The notes below the pieces were generated by a model. It was not told the DNA's origin and did not search any database. It worked only from the letters and a program-made list of their open reading frames with translations. A stretch of 64,000 nt of DNA, taken from Paraburkholderia phenoliruptrix. Its GTDB lineage: Bacteria; Pseudomonadota; Gammaproteobacteria; Burkholderiales; Burkholderiaceae. Every line of letters begins with the position of its first letter. The stretch's first letter is position 1. The DNA is taken from positions 62,001 through 126,000 of the forward strand of contig NZ_CADIKB010000006.1 in NCBI RefSeq assembly GCF_902859825.1, written 5' to 3'. This document shows positions 46,057 to 55,188 of the stretch, in pieces. A program made the position numbers and the translations under genes.

Positions 46057-48210
46057 GTGCAGCGTGCGGAGCGAGTCGCAGTCGATTTCCCCATGCCGTC
46101 GCGCAATTTTTCGGCGACGCGGCGGATGCTTCTTGTCGTGCTTGCGGTATCGATCCTTTTCCCGCTCGCCTGTCTCGCCGGTTATGGCTACTTCGATTAC
46201 CAGCGGCGAATTGCCGATTCGAACGATGTCATCGACCGGCTCGTGCGCGTGACCGAAGAGCAGGCAGTCAAGGTGCTCGACCTGAATCAGCAGATGGCGT
46301 CGCGCATCGTCGAACTGATCGGCACCGAGGACGACGCACAGATTCGCGCGCATGCGTCGGAGTTGAACCGGCAGTTGCGCGAGATTGGCGGAGACTTTCC
46401 GCAAGTGGCGTCCATCTACCTGATCGGCGCGAACGGCGACCTGCTGGTGTCGAGCCGCGCTTATCCCGCGCCGGCCATCTCCATGAGCGAACGCGAGGAC
46501 TTTCTCGCCGCGCGCGCCATGCGCCCGCACCCGTATTTCTCGCTGCCGATGCTCGGCACGCTTTCGCAGACCAATGTGTTCAACACGGCCATAGGACGAA
46601 TCGGCGAGGGCGGCACGTTCCTCGGCGTCGTGTCGGTCGCGTTGCGCAGTGAGTACTTCTCGCGCTTTTACCGCGAGTTGACGAACGGCGACACGTCGCT
46701 TGCGCTCGCGCTTTATCGGGCGGACGGCAATCTGCTGGTGCGCTATCCGCCGTGGCCCGGCGGCGTGAAGGCACCCGCGGCCAACGCTTTCGCGGCGGCT
46801 TTGCGCGACAAGCAGTGGTCGGGGCATGTGCGCGTTAAATCGCCCGTGGACGATGTGGAGCGGCTCGTCGCGTTCAGGCGCGTCGGCGATTACCCGCTGT
46901 ACGTGTCGAGCGCCTATGCAACCGGCGCGATCGTCGACGCGTGGCGGCGGCATTTCGTGGTGATCGCCTCATTGACGGCGGTGCCCTGCATCGCAATCTG
47001 GATACTGGTGCTTTATTCGCTGCGTCAACTGGACGGCGAACGGGTGGCGTGGGAACGCTGGCAGGGCGAGGTCGCCATGCGGCTCTCGGCGGAAGCATCG
47101 AGCCGGCAATTGCAGCGCATGGGGGCGCTCGGGAATCTGGTTGCCAACGTCGCGCACGATTTCAATAACCTGTTAATGGTCGTATCCGCGAACATCGAGT
47201 TGGCGCGTCTTAAGCGCTTTAACAACCTCGAAAAGGAAATGACCGCGGTGCAGCGCGCCACTGCGACGGCGGAGTCGCTGACGCGGCGTCTTTTGAGTGT
47301 CGCGAAGAAACAGCCGCTCAAACAGGAACCGATCGACCTCAGGAAATGGATGCCCGGCGCCGCGCCGCTGATCGAAGCGGCGCTTGGCGATCATATCGAG
47401 TTGGCGCTGAGTATCGTCGACGATGTCTGGCCAGTGCTTGCCGACCCCACCGACCTCGAACTCGCGATCATGAACCTCGCGGTCAATGCGCGCGATGCCA
47501 TGCCGCGCGGCGGACGCTTTGTGATCCGCTGCCAGAACAACCGGCTGGTGGGCAGCGACACGCTGCTGCCCGACGGCGAATACGTGCTGATCGCCTGTTC
47601 CGACGATGGCGAGGGTATGCCCGAATCGGTCGCGCGGCGCGCGTTCGAGCCGCTTTTCACCACCAAGCTGAGCGGATCGGGCGCGGGTCTCGGGCTGGCG
47701 CAGGTGCTCTCGATGTGCGAACAGGCGGGCGGTACGGCGAAAATCGACAGTGTGCAGGGCAGCGGCACGACGGTGCGCCTCTATCTGCCGCGTTATCGCG
47801 AACGCCGGCAGAAAGAGGCCGCGGCAGAAGAGGTGGCCGAGCAGTCGGCGCTGCGGCACGCCGGCATGGTGCTGCTCGTGGAAGACAACGAAGATGTCGC
47901 GGCCGGCGTCGCAGCGGTGCTGCAGACCTTTGGTTGCGAGGTCCGGCACGAGCCTACCGCCGATCAGGCGTTCGACGTCCTCACCGGCGGCGAGCGTTTC
48001 GAACTGGTGCTGTCGGACATCCAGATGCCGGGCAAACTGAACGGCATCGACCTCGCGGAAAAGATACGCAGTACCTGGCCTTCGCAGAAGATCGCCTTGA
48101 TGACCGGTTATGCCGATGAACTCGAACGCGCCCGGCGTCTCGGCGTGGCGATATTGGCGAAGCCGTTCAATATCGCGGAACTGCACGCACTCGTTGCTTG
48201 TGAATCGTGA
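46057..48210 (+). CDS. hybrid sensor histidine kinase with receiver
   Basis: 717 residues. TM1 is near residues 24-44, followed by a periplasmic dCache-like sensor of about 250 residues and TM2 near 307-327. The dimerisation box has the phospho-His motif AHDFNNLL (near 366), and the ATPase has NLAVNARDAM, DDGEGM and GSGAGLGLAQV. The C-terminal receiver has its Asp near 653 in VLSDIQMPG, and AKPF with the conserved Lys. HDFNN-type kinases often phosphorylate their own receiver. There is no output domain and no cognate regulator alongside. The GTG start is supported only moderately (GGAG 9 bases upstream); an ATG at 46093 is an alternative. Confidence 0.9.
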   Translation: MQRAERVAVDFPMPSRNFSATRRMLLVVLAVSILFPLACLAGYGYFDYQRRIADSNDVIDRLVRVTEEQAVKVLDLNQQMASRIVELIGTEDDAQIRAHASELNRQLREIGGDFPQVASIYLIGANGDLLVSSRAYPAPAISMSEREDFLAARAMRPHPYFSLPMLGTLSQTNVFNTAIGRIGEGGTFLGVVSVALRSEYFSRFYRELTNGDTSLALALYRADGNLLVRYPPWPGGVKAPAANAFAAALRDKQWSGHVRVKSPVDDVERLVAFRRVGDYPLYVSSAYATGAIVDAWRRHFVVIASLTAVPCIAIWILVLYSLRQLDGERVAWERWQGEVAMRLSAEASSRQLQRMGALGNLVANVAHDFNNLLMVVSANIELARLKRFNNLEKEMTAVQRATATAESLTRRLLSVAKKQPLKQEPIDLRKWMPGAAPLIEAALGDHIELALSIVDDVWPVLADPTDLELAIMNLAVNARDAMPRGGRFVIRCQNNRLVGSDTLLPDGEYVLIACSDDGEGMPESVARRAFEPLFTTKLSGSGAGLGLAQVLSMCEQAGGTAKIDSVQGSGTTVRLYLPRYRERRQKEAAAEEVAEQSALRHAGMVLLVEDNEDVAAGVAAVLQTFGCEVRHEPTADQAFDVLTGGERFELVLSDIQMPGKLNGIDLAEKIRSTWPSQKIALMTGYADELERARRLGVAILAKPFNIAELHALVACES

Positions 48211-48355
48211 ACAATGCGCGTGAGCAGTGACACCTGAGCGATTTTCAATGGCGCGGCACATCCCTTGCTGGACTCCTGACGAGGCATGCGCACGCAGGTT
48301 CGCCTGCGCGCTCGATCCGCTTCTATTCCGCTTCCATCCCGACAGGAGAACAGTC

Positions 48356-48637
48356 ATGAAGATCAAGAAGGCATTGCTCGTATCCACACTGCTCGCGGCG
48401 TCCTCGCTTGCGATGGCCCAAGGCACGGGCGGCGGTGGCGGCGGCGGCCCGGCCGGCAACGACCCGAGCACGAACGCCAATGCATCGACGCGCGAGGGCG
48501 GCGACATGCAGGGTTCCAGCTCGATGTCGCATTCGAAGATGAAGAAGCATTCGTCGAAGTCGAAGAAAATGAAGCCCGCAACCGACACGACCAATATGCC
48601 CGGCGCCGACGCGAGCAGCGACACGAAGGGCCAGTAA
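48356..48637 (+). CDS. small exported Gly/Ser/Lys-rich protein
   Basis: 93 residues with a clean signal peptide (MKIKKALLVSTLLAASSLAM, cleavage after AMA, before QGTGG). A polyglycine stretch and a Ser/Lys/Met-rich part (HSKMKKHSSKSKKMKPATDT) follow. Low complexity, likely periplasmic and disordered. AGGAG lies 7 bases before the ATG. Similar short secreted proteins are frequent in Burkholderia and their role is unknown. A terminator follows. Confidence 0.8.
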   Translation: MKIKKALLVSTLLAASSLAMAQGTGGGGGGGPAGNDPSTNANASTREGGDMQGSSSMSHSKMKKHSSKSKKMKPATDTTNMPGADASSDTKGQ

Positions 48638-48660
48638 GGCGCTTATCGTTTGCTCGCTTG

Positions 48661-48726
48661 CCGCGAACGGTGTGGGAGTGAGGCGCGATGAGCGCCTCAC
48701 GAACACCGCGGCTTTTGCTTTGGTTT
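48661..48726 (+). terminator. terminator after the small exported protein
   Basis: A perfect 9-bp stem, GTGAGGCGC-GATGA-GCGCCTCAC (48678-48700), is extended outward by GGTGT/ACACC and CCGCG/CGCGG with small bulges. It is followed by the T-rich tail CTTTTGCTTTGGTTTT. It acts for the plus strand and ends 20 bp before the convergent aldolase stop. Confidence 0.7.
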
Positions 48727-48745
48727 TACGTTTTCCGCCTTGACG

Positions 48746-49765
48746 CTAGCTGTTTTCCTGCGCTGCGTCGTAATTTCCGAGCGCCGCGGCGCTGTTCAGG
48801 CGCGCGCGTTTGAGCAGTGCCTGCTGCGCTTCCTTCACGTTGCCGGCCGCGCCTTGCCACGCTTGCAACGGCGGCTCCTGCAGCGCGCGCCCATACGAGA
48901 AGCTCAGGTTCCAGGGCAGCGGTCCGAGGCGATTCATCGCGTCGAGATTGGCGGTCGCTTCTTCGGGAGATTGCCCGCCTGATAGAAAGACGATGCCGGG
49001 CACCGCCGAGGGCACGGTGCGTTTCAGAATCCGCAGCGTGTAGGCGGCGATATCCGCAGTCGACGACTGCCGCGCGTTTTCCGAACCGGCGAGCACCATG
49101 CTCGGTTTGAGCAGAATGTGTTCGAGCACTACGCGATGCCGGTGCAACGCATGAAACACCTCGTGCAGGACCGCTTCGGTGACTTCGGCGCTGCGCTCGA
49201 TGGTGTGGTCCCCATCCATCAGCACTTCGGGTTCGACAATCGGCACGATGCCCGCTTCCTGCGAGATCGCCGCATAGCGCGCGAGCGAGTCGGCGTTGGC
49301 TTCGATCGCGAGACGGCTCGGCAGATTGGCCGCGATGTTGTACACCGCGCGCCACTTCGCAAAGCGCGCGCCTTGCTGCTTGTAGTCGACGAAGCGGCGC
49401 GCAAGGCCGTCCAGGCCTTCGGTGATTTCATCGCCGGGAGCATGAGCGAGCGGAATCTTGCCGAGGTCGACCTTGATGCCGGGCACGATGCCGTTTTTCG
49501 CCGCGAGTTCGGGAAACGGCGTACCGTCGTCGGCTTTCTGGCCGAGCGTTTCCTGATAGAGAATGACGCCGCTCACGAATTCGCCGAGACCGGGGGTGGT
49601 GAGCAGCAGGTTGCGATAGGCGCGGCGATTCTCTTCCGTCGACTCGATGCCGATGCTCTTGAAGCGTTTCGCGATGGTGGGGCCGCTTTCGTCGGCGGCG
49701 AGGAGACCCTTGCCGGGTTGAATCATGGCGTCGACGGTGGCTTGCAGTTCGCTGCGGGTGTCCAT
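48746..49765 (-). CDS. class I fructose-bisphosphate aldolase
   Basis: Schiff-base aldolase of glycolysis and gluconeogenesis, 339 residues, of the eukaryote-like class I family. It shows GKGLLAADESGPTIAKRF near the N terminus, EPEVLMDGDH, LLKPSMVL with the Schiff-base lysine, and GIVFLSGGQSPEEAT. The conventional first codon would be a GTG at 49774, but AAGGGAG lies 8 bases before the ATG at 49765, which I prefer. Burkholderia also keep a class II enzyme elsewhere. It heads the 3' end of a minus-strand row with YjbQ and thioredoxin. Confidence 0.93.
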   Translation of the reverse strand: MDTRSELQATVDAMIQPGKGLLAADESGPTIAKRFKSIGIESTEENRRAYRNLLLTTPGLGEFVSGVILYQETLGQKADDGTPFPELAAKNGIVPGIKVDLGKIPLAHAPGDEITEGLDGLARRFVDYKQQGARFAKWRAVYNIAANLPSRLAIEANADSLARYAAISQEAGIVPIVEPEVLMDGDHTIERSAEVTEAVLHEVFHALHRHRVVLEHILLKPSMVLAGSENARQSSTADIAAYTLRILKRTVPSAVPGIVFLSGGQSPEEATANLDAMNRLGPLPWNLSFSYGRALQEPPLQAWQGAAGNVKEAQQALLKRARLNSAAALGNYDAAQENS

Positions 49766-49841
49766 GAGATGCACTCCCTTTGTTCCGGTTGCGGAAGAAA
49801 ACCTGCGCTCGCGACGCGCGCCCCGACGCTGCGGATTCGGC

Positions 49842-50261
49842 CTATTCGCCGATCAGATGCAACACGATGTCGCGATGCTGCGTATGACGCCGATGCTCGA
49901 ACAGATACAGACCCTGCCAGGTGCCGAGCACCATCTGCCCATGTTCGACGGGCACGCTCAATTGCACCTGGGTCAACGCGGTGCGCAGATGCGCGGGCAT
50001 GTCGTCGGGACCTTCGGCGTCGTGCTCGTAGCGTTGCTCGTCTTCGGGTGCAAGCGTTGCAAAGTAGCGCTCCAGGTCGCGCTGGACCGACGGGTCCGCG
50101 TTTTCCTGAATCAGCAACGATGCTGACGTGTGACGGCAAAACAGCGTCAGCAAGCCGGTTTCAACGTGCTGCGCTGCGACGAAACGGCGGGCTTCGTCGG
50201 TGAATTCGACGAGGCCGCGCGTGCGGGCCTTGACGCTCAGGTGATGGATGGCTTGCTTCAT
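49842..50261 (-). CDS. yjbQ: YjbQ/UPF0047 family protein
   Basis: 139 residues of a small widely conserved family reported to have weak thiamine-phosphate synthase activity. The signature RHTSASLLIQENADPSVQRDL is split here as CRHTSASLL and IQENADPSV. GTWQGLYLFEHR and the family C terminus (HRDIVLHLIGE) follow. 20 bp separate it from the thioredoxin gene upstream, so they are likely co-transcribed. The true physiological role is not settled. Confidence 0.9.
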   Translation of the reverse strand: MKQAIHHLSVKARTRGLVEFTDEARRFVAAQHVETGLLTLFCRHTSASLLIQENADPSVQRDLERYFATLAPEDEQRYEHDAEGPDDMPAHLRTALTQVQLSVPVEHGQMVLGTWQGLYLFEHRRHTQHRDIVLHLIGE

Positions 50262-50281
50262 GATGGAAGCGCTCGGTGCGG

Positions 50282-50602
50282 TTAGAGCGACGCGAACGCG
50301 TCCGCGATCTGCTCGACGCTGGTGGGGCGCACCACGCGCGCCACTTCCGCGCCGTCGCGCATGAAAACCAGCGTGGGCCACAGCTTGACCTTGAACGAGC
50401 GGCCAAGCGGCCGGCCAGGGCCGTCCTCGATTTTCAGATGCCGTATGCCCGCATGGGCCTCGAACGCTTTCGCGATGGAAGGCTGCGCGCCTTGGCAGTA
50501 GCCGCACCAGTCCGTGCCGAACTCGAGGACGGTTGCGCCGGGCAACGCGTCGACCTCGGCTCGTGACGGGGCGTGGGTGGAATAGGCTGTCCGGGTTGCC
50601 AT
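50282..50602 (-). CDS. thioredoxin-like protein
   Basis: 106 residues, one thioredoxin fold. The active site is WCGYC in place of the usual WCGPC, followed by a second aligned segment VKLWPTLVFMRDG with the cis-proline. No signal peptide, so cytoplasmic. GGAG lies 5 bases before the ATG at 50602. It shares a direction and close spacing with yjbQ. Confidence 0.9.
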   Translation of the reverse strand: MATRTAYSTHAPSRAEVDALPGATVLEFGTDWCGYCQGAQPSIAKAFEAHAGIRHLKIEDGPGRPLGRSFKVKLWPTLVFMRDGAEVARVVRPTSVEQIADAFASL

Positions 50603-50936
50603 GCATGCTCCGCTGCGGATGGGGTTGGGCACCGAGTGTTTGTAAATTCGAGCGTGCGCGGCCGCAAAGGCGCGCTGCACGTTGGTTTGATAAGAGTACC
50701 AGCTATTGGTTCGAGGGGCGGGCGCGGCGCATGCAAGCAGTGATCCCTGGTGCGGCCCTTGCGCGCCTGTCATTTCCAATCCCCGTCGCCGCAAAAAAAA
50801 GCCATAAATTTGGGATGCACCCCCCCGCCTTTACGCGGCCGCACACCCGGTCGATAATGCCCCGTTCATCCCGCCACGAAGCCTGCCCCGCGCGCCGCGC
50901 CGCGCAGCCTCGCGTCTACTGAGCCCACAGCCGCCC
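50603..50936. other. divergent intergenic region, thioredoxin and MFS genes
   Basis: 334 bp. It includes an A8 run (50791-50798) and a C7 run just downstream, either of which could slip. I see no clear promoter hexamers or repeats. Confidence 0.4.
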
Positions 50937-52280
50937 GTGTTGAAAAACTCACGTTTTTTTGGTCTGCTGCACATTCCCGGCTTCAAGCCGCTTGCCGCCG
51001 CCACGCTGATGCTCGGTGTGGCCATGTCGTTCACTGCTCCGTATCTGTCGCTCTTCGGCGTCGAACGCGCCGGCATGACGCCGTTCCGGCTCGGTGTCTT
51101 CATGACGTTGATCGCCGCGAGCGGCGTGCTCGCGAGCACCTTCGCCGGCCGCTGGAGCGATGCAAGCGGCCGGCACCGGCCGCTCTTGCTCGTCGCGCTC
51201 GTGCTCGCCGCGCTGGGCTACCTCGGGTTATGCGTGGTGCGCGATTACCGGCTGCTGCTCGTCGTCGGCATTGTGTTTATCGGTGCGGGCGGCTCGGCCA
51301 TTTCGATGGTGTTTTCCTTCAGCCGCGCCGCGCTGCCCGTGCCGGACGCGGCCGAGCGTGTATTTGCCAGCGCGACGCTGCGCACCATTCTCTCGGCGGC
51401 GTGGGTGTTCGGGCCGTCGGTGGGCGCGCTCGTGCTCGCGGCGACCAGCTTCACCGGGCTTTTCCTGTTCGCCGCCGCGAGCTTCGCGGCGTGCGCCGCC
51501 ATTGTCTGGCGCATGCGCGAGCCGCAAGGCCATCTCGGCGACCATACGGTGGAGGACACCGCGTCCGAGCCGTCGGCGTCGATCACCGTGCCGCCGCTCA
51601 GGGAGCCCGGTCCCGATGCGCATGAGGATCTGCCCGGCGTGGCTTCGACGAACGATACCGGCCGCGCGGTCGCGGCGCTGACCTTGCTCGGGCTAGCCGC
51701 GAACGCCACGATGATCGTGCTGCCGCTCTACATCGTGCACGGTCTTGACGGCACGCATCTCGACGTTTCCGTCATGCTCGGGCTCGGCGCTTTGTCCGAG
51801 ATTCCGATGATGCTCGCGCTCGGCGCGAAATCGTCGAAGCTGCATAAGCCGAACTGGCTTGCGGCATGCGCCGCGGTTCACGCGGCGTATTTCGTGGGCA
51901 TGTCGCTCGCGGGCAACGTGCATGTGCTGATTCCCATGCAGATGCTCAACGCGTTCGTGGTCGCCGTGACCTCGTGCCTCGGCATGACGTATGTGCAGGA
52001 CCTCATGCCGCACGCGCCTGGACGGGCCACGGCGCTGTTCTTTAATGCGGCGCGGGTCGGCTCCATTCTGTCGGGCGTGTTGTCGGGATTGCTGGTGCAG
52101 GCGTTCAGCTATCGCGGCACGTTTCTATTCTGCGGCCTGCTCGCGCTGGCTGCGCTCGTCCTGTTTGCCGTGCCGGGCTATCGCTATCCGCTCATGTGGC
52201 GAGCCGTGCGGCGCTTTGCGAGTACGCAATATGGCAGGCTTCAGGCGTGGCGCGCGCTGCGTGGAGGGCGCGAGCTTTGA
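50937..52280 (+). CDS. MFS sugar efflux transporter (SetB-like)
   Basis: 447 residues, 12 membrane segments. The N-terminal half (TLMLGVAMSFTAPYLSLFGV, RWSDASGRHRPLL) and the second half (GLGALSEIPMMLALGAKSSK, FFNAARVGSILSGVLSGLLV) match the Set family of sugar exporters. A soluble acidic loop of about 50 residues separates the halves. The start is a GTG (50937) followed by TTG AAA AAC. There is no obvious regulator next door. The exported substrate is unknown. Confidence 0.88.
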   Translation: MLKNSRFFGLLHIPGFKPLAAATLMLGVAMSFTAPYLSLFGVERAGMTPFRLGVFMTLIAASGVLASTFAGRWSDASGRHRPLLLVALVLAALGYLGLCVVRDYRLLLVVGIVFIGAGGSAISMVFSFSRAALPVPDAAERVFASATLRTILSAAWVFGPSVGALVLAATSFTGLFLFAAASFAACAAIVWRMREPQGHLGDHTVEDTASEPSASITVPPLREPGPDAHEDLPGVASTNDTGRAVAALTLLGLAANATMIVLPLYIVHGLDGTHLDVSVMLGLGALSEIPMMLALGAKSSKLHKPNWLAACAAVHAAYFVGMSLAGNVHVLIPMQMLNAFVVAVTSCLGMTYVQDLMPHAPGRATALFFNAARVGSILSGVLSGLLVQAFSYRGTFLFCGLLALAALVLFAVPGYRYPLMWRAVRRFASTQYGRLQAWRALRGGREL

Positions 52281-52387
52281 TCCAGCCGCAGCGCATGGTC
52301 TGCGACTGGCGCAGGCTTGCAGCGAGCTGAACGGATCCAGCGTGCGGAACTTTAGCTCGCGTACAACCTCTCCAGAGAGGCGTATTG

Positions 52388-52470
52388 TTGCCAAAGCGGT
52401 TGCCAGCGCGGTTGCCAGCGCGGTTGCCAGCGCGGTTGCCAAAGCGGTTGCCAGCGCGGTTGTCAGGCGG
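52388..52470. repeat. tandem repeat, 12-bp unit, nearly seven copies
   Basis: Six full copies of TTGCCAGCGCGG (copies one and five read TTGCCAAAGCGG) and a partial seventh, TTGTCAGGCGG. The unit is 12 bp, a multiple of three. It lies between the MFS and 6-phosphogluconate dehydrogenase genes, in a 325-bp region (52281-52605) with no credible gene. Confidence 0.9.
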
Positions 52471-52605
52471 TTATCAGACCGCGCTTCCCGCGCCTGTGCA
52501 CACGGCGCGTGGCGCGCTCGCGTCGCCGGGCGGTCGGTAGTGAACGCGGCATCGGCATCTGAATGAAACCAGCCAGCATCACGTGGCACTTTCGGGAGCG
52601 GTGAA

Positions 52606-53643
52606 ATGCAGCTAGGCATGATTGGATTGGGACGCATGGGTGCCGACATGGTCCGGCGCCTGACGAAGGGCGCTCAGCAGTGCATTGTCTACGACGTGCA
52701 GCCCGCCGCCGTCGAGCGGCTCGCGCAGGAGGGCGTGGCGGGCGCCTCGTCGCTGGAAGACCTCGTCGCCAAACTCGACAAGCCGCGCGCGGTCTGGCTA
52801 ATGGTGCCCGCCGCGGTGGTCGACGGCACGCTGGAAAAACTCGTGCCCCTGCTCGAGCCGGGCGACATCGTGATCGACGGCGGCAATTCCTATTATCACG
52901 ACGACATTCGCCGCGGCGCCGAGCTGGCCGAACGCAAGCTGCATTACGTGGATGTCGGCACGAGCGGCGGCGTCGCGGGACGCGAGCGCGGCTATTGCCT
53001 GATGATCGGCGGCGAGGCCGACGTGGTGCAACGGCTTGAGCCGATTTTTTCGACGCTCGCGCCGGGCGCAGCCGCCGCGCCCGCCACGCCAGGACGCACG
53101 GCGGGCAGCAGCACGGCGGAGCAGGGTTTTCTGCATTGCGGGCCGCTCGGCGCCGGGCACTTCGTCAAGATGGTCCATAACGGCATCGAGTACGGCTTGA
53201 TGGCCGCGTATGCCGAGGGCCTCAACATTCTGCGTCACGCCGACGCCGGCAGGCACGCGCGCGACGCGGACGCCGAGACTTCGCCGCTGCGCCGTCCCGA
53301 GTTCTATCAATACGATCTCAATCTGGCCGATATCGCCGAAGTCTGGCGACGCGGCAGCGTGATCGGCTCGTGGCTCCTGGACCTGATCGCGGGCACGCTC
53401 GCGGGCGACGCAGATCTTAAGAGCTACGCAGGCCGCGTATCCGACTCGGGTGAAGGGCGCTGGACCATGGCCGCGGCCATCGACGAAGGCGTGCCCGCGC
53501 CGGTGCTGAGCGCGGCGCTGTTCGGGCGTTTCAGTTCGCGCGGCGAGGCGGACTTCGCGAACCGCGTGCTGTCGGCCATGCGCCATGACTTCGGCGGCCA
53601 TGCCGAGAAGCCGGCTGAATCGCCCCAAAGCCCGCAGGGCTGA
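52606..53643 (+). CDS. gnd: 6-phosphogluconate dehydrogenase (decarboxylating), short form
   Basis: 345 residues of the short YqeC/GndA-type family, which oxidises 6-phosphogluconate to ribulose 5-phosphate with NAD+ or NADP+. The Rossmann motif GLGRMGADM opens the protein. [33 protein letters not shown] and the catalytic [16 protein letters not shown] are intact. An Ala/Pro-rich insert of about 20 residues precedes the last motif ([17 protein letters not shown]). GGAGCGG precedes the ATG. It precedes a HAD hydrolase gene by 90 bp and is the entry step for the phosphoketolase route encoded 3 kb downstream. Confidence 0.93.
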   Translation: MQLGMIGLGRMGADMVRRLTKGAQQCIVYDVQPAAVERLAQEGVAGASSLEDLVAKLDKPRAVWLMVPAAVVDGTLEKLVPLLEPGDIVIDGGNSYYHDDIRRGAELAERKLHYVDVGTSGGVAGRERGYCLMIGGEADVVQRLEPIFSTLAPGAAAAPATPGRTAGSSTAEQGFLHCGPLGAGHFVKMVHNGIEYGLMAAYAEGLNILRHADAGRHARDADAETSPLRRPEFYQYDLNLADIAEVWRRGSVIGSWLLDLIAGTLAGDADLKSYAGRVSDSGEGRWTMAAAIDEGVPAPVLSAALFGRFSSRGEADFANRVLSAMRHDFGGHAEKPAESPQSPQG

Positions 53644-53732
53644 TCGGTCGCAAGTTGATCGCGCCGATCGCCTCGCGTCCCTTCGCCTCGCCCCGCCTCA
53701 AAGCACAGTACAGCCCATTCAGGGAGCCGGAC

Positions 53733-54434
53733 ATGCCAGCCGCAGAAGCCAACGGAACCACGCCGCACGACGTCGTCTTCCTGTTCGATTGCGACAACAC
53801 CTTGCTCGACAACGATCATGTGCTGTCGGATCTACGCGCGCACATGATGCGCGAGTTCGGCACCGACAACAGCACGCGCTACTGGGAAATTTTCGAGCAG
53901 TTGCGCAGCGAGCTCGGCTATGCAGACTATCTCGGCGCGTTGCAGCGCTATCGCACCGAGCATCCGCGGGACACGCGCCTGTTGTTGATGTCGTCGTTTC
54001 TGATCGACTACCCGTTTGCGAACCGGCTTTATCCCGGCGCGCTCGACGCATTGCGCCACGTCGGCCAGTACGGACCCACGGTGATTCTGTCCGACGGCGA
54101 CGTGGTGTTCCAGCCGCGCAAGGTCGCGCGTTCGGGCTTGTGGGAAGAAGTCGGGGGCCGGGTGCTGATCTACATTCACAAGGAGCTGATGCTCGACCAG
54201 GTGATGGAATGCTACCCGGCGCGCCACTATGTGATGGTCGACGACAAGCTGCGCATTCTCACGGCCATGAAGAAAGCCTGGGGCGGCAGGCTGACCACGG
54301 TATTTCCGCGTCAAGGCCATTACGCGCTCGATCCGAAGGAGATCTTGAGCAATCCCCCCGCGGACGTGAGCATCGAGCGGATCGGCGACCTCGCGCAACT
54401 CGACGTGAAAGCGCTGCTGACCGGCAAGCCCTAG
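53733..54434 (+). CDS. HAD-family hydrolase
   Basis: 233 residues. The HAD nucleophile motif is in VVFLFDCDNTLLDND (Asp-x-Asp). Motif II is in VILSDGD, and motifs III/IV in the VMVDDKLRILTAMK segment. The AGGGAG ribosome binding site is 6 bases before the ATG at 53733. It follows gnd and may act on a sugar phosphate, but the substrate cannot be told from sequence. The stop codon TAG overlaps the stop of the convergent ankyrin gene in a shared CTAG. Confidence 0.87.
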   Translation: MPAAEANGTTPHDVVFLFDCDNTLLDNDHVLSDLRAHMMREFGTDNSTRYWEIFEQLRSELGYADYLGALQRYRTEHPRDTRLLLMSSFLIDYPFANRLYPGALDALRHVGQYGPTVILSDGDVVFQPRKVARSGLWEEVGGRVLIYIHKELMLDQVMECYPARHYVMVDDKLRILTAMKKAWGGRLTTVFPRQGHYALDPKEILSNPPADVSIERIGDLAQLDVKALLTGKP

Positions 54435-54961
54435 GCGTTGCGCAGCTTTGCCTGCGCGTCGGCCGCGCCCATCCGGCCGGCCGCGTCGAGTGCGCTCGCG
54501 CCTGCGGCGTCGCGCGCGTCCGGCTTCGCGCCGTGCGCGATCAGCAGGTCCATGATGGCGGTGCGGTTGAACATGGCGGCCACCATCAGCGCGGTGCGCC
54601 CGTCGGGCGACGCGCCTTCCACATCCGCGCCATGCGCGAGCAGCGTTTCGACCACGCCCTCGAAGCCTTTGAACGCCGCGCCTGCAATCGGCGTTTGGCC
54701 GTTGTTATTGCGCAGGTCGGGGTCGGCGCCGCGTTCCAGCAGCGTGCGCACGGCATCCACGTGACCGTGGTAGCTGGCGAGCATCAGAAGGCTGTCGCCG
54801 TTCTCGTTGCGCAGATTCGGCGGCACGCCTTTTTCGATCACCGCGGCGAGCATCGCGGCATCGCCGCGGCGCGCCAGATCGAATACCTGCTGCGCGAGTT
54901 CGAGCAGTTGCAGGTCGATGGCTTGCCCGGAAGGCGGGGAAGAGTCGGCGGAATTCGTCAA
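54431..54961 (-). CDS. ankyrin repeat protein
   Basis: 176 residues with about four ankyrin repeats: NGDSLLMLASYHGHVDAVRT, NGQTPIAGAAFKGFEGVVE, DGRTALMVAAMFNRTAIMD and a degenerate AGASALDAAGRM. The likely start is a TTG at 54961, with AAGGAG 6 bases upstream. No ATG or GTG has a ribosome binding site. No signal peptide. It converges on the HAD hydrolase gene and shares its last four bases. A role in protein binding is the usual inference; the partner is unknown. Confidence 0.82.
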   Translation of the reverse strand: MTNSADSSPPSGQAIDLQLLELAQQVFDLARRGDAAMLAAVIEKGVPPNLRNENGDSLLMLASYHGHVDAVRTLLERGADPDLRNNNGQTPIAGAAFKGFEGVVETLLAHGADVEGASPDGRTALMVAAMFNRTAIMDLLIAHGAKPDARDAAGASALDAAGRMGAADAQAKLRNA

Positions 54962-55060
54962 TGCAATCTCCTTGCTAGGATGCTGCGCAGCTCGGCGCAT
55001 GAACACCGGCAGCATACACAGTTTGCACCGGCGACGCGCGCACGCGCGCGGCGCGCCCCC

Positions 55061-55186
55061 TCAGGCGTGGCCGAACAGCTTCACGAGCAGCCCGAACACG
55101 CCGACCAGCACGGCCACGCCGGCACACAGCAGCACGAGCGTGAGAAGCAGAACGAGTGGCGCTTTCAGACGGTTGGATGTGGACAT
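55061..55186 (-). CDS. 41-residue single-TM protein
   Basis: A short frame of 41 codons: MSTSNRLK, a hydrophobic segment of about 23 residues (LVLLLTLVLLCAGVAVLVG), and LLVKLFGHA. The start ATG lies two bases after the TGA of the upstream gene, so translation could be coupled. There is no good Shine-Dalgarno. The hydrophobic pattern and position suggest a real small membrane protein. The function is unknown. Confidence 0.5.
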   Translation of the reverse strand: MSTSNRLKAPLVLLLTLVLLCAGVAVLVGVFGLLVKLFGHA

Positions 55187-55188
55187 GA

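Noticed and set aside
52125..52649. minus-strand frame with repeated ATAL units across the 12-bp repeat
   Set aside because: It overlaps the end of the MFS gene and the start of gnd and has no ribosome binding site. Repeats of 12 bp remain open in several frames by construction.
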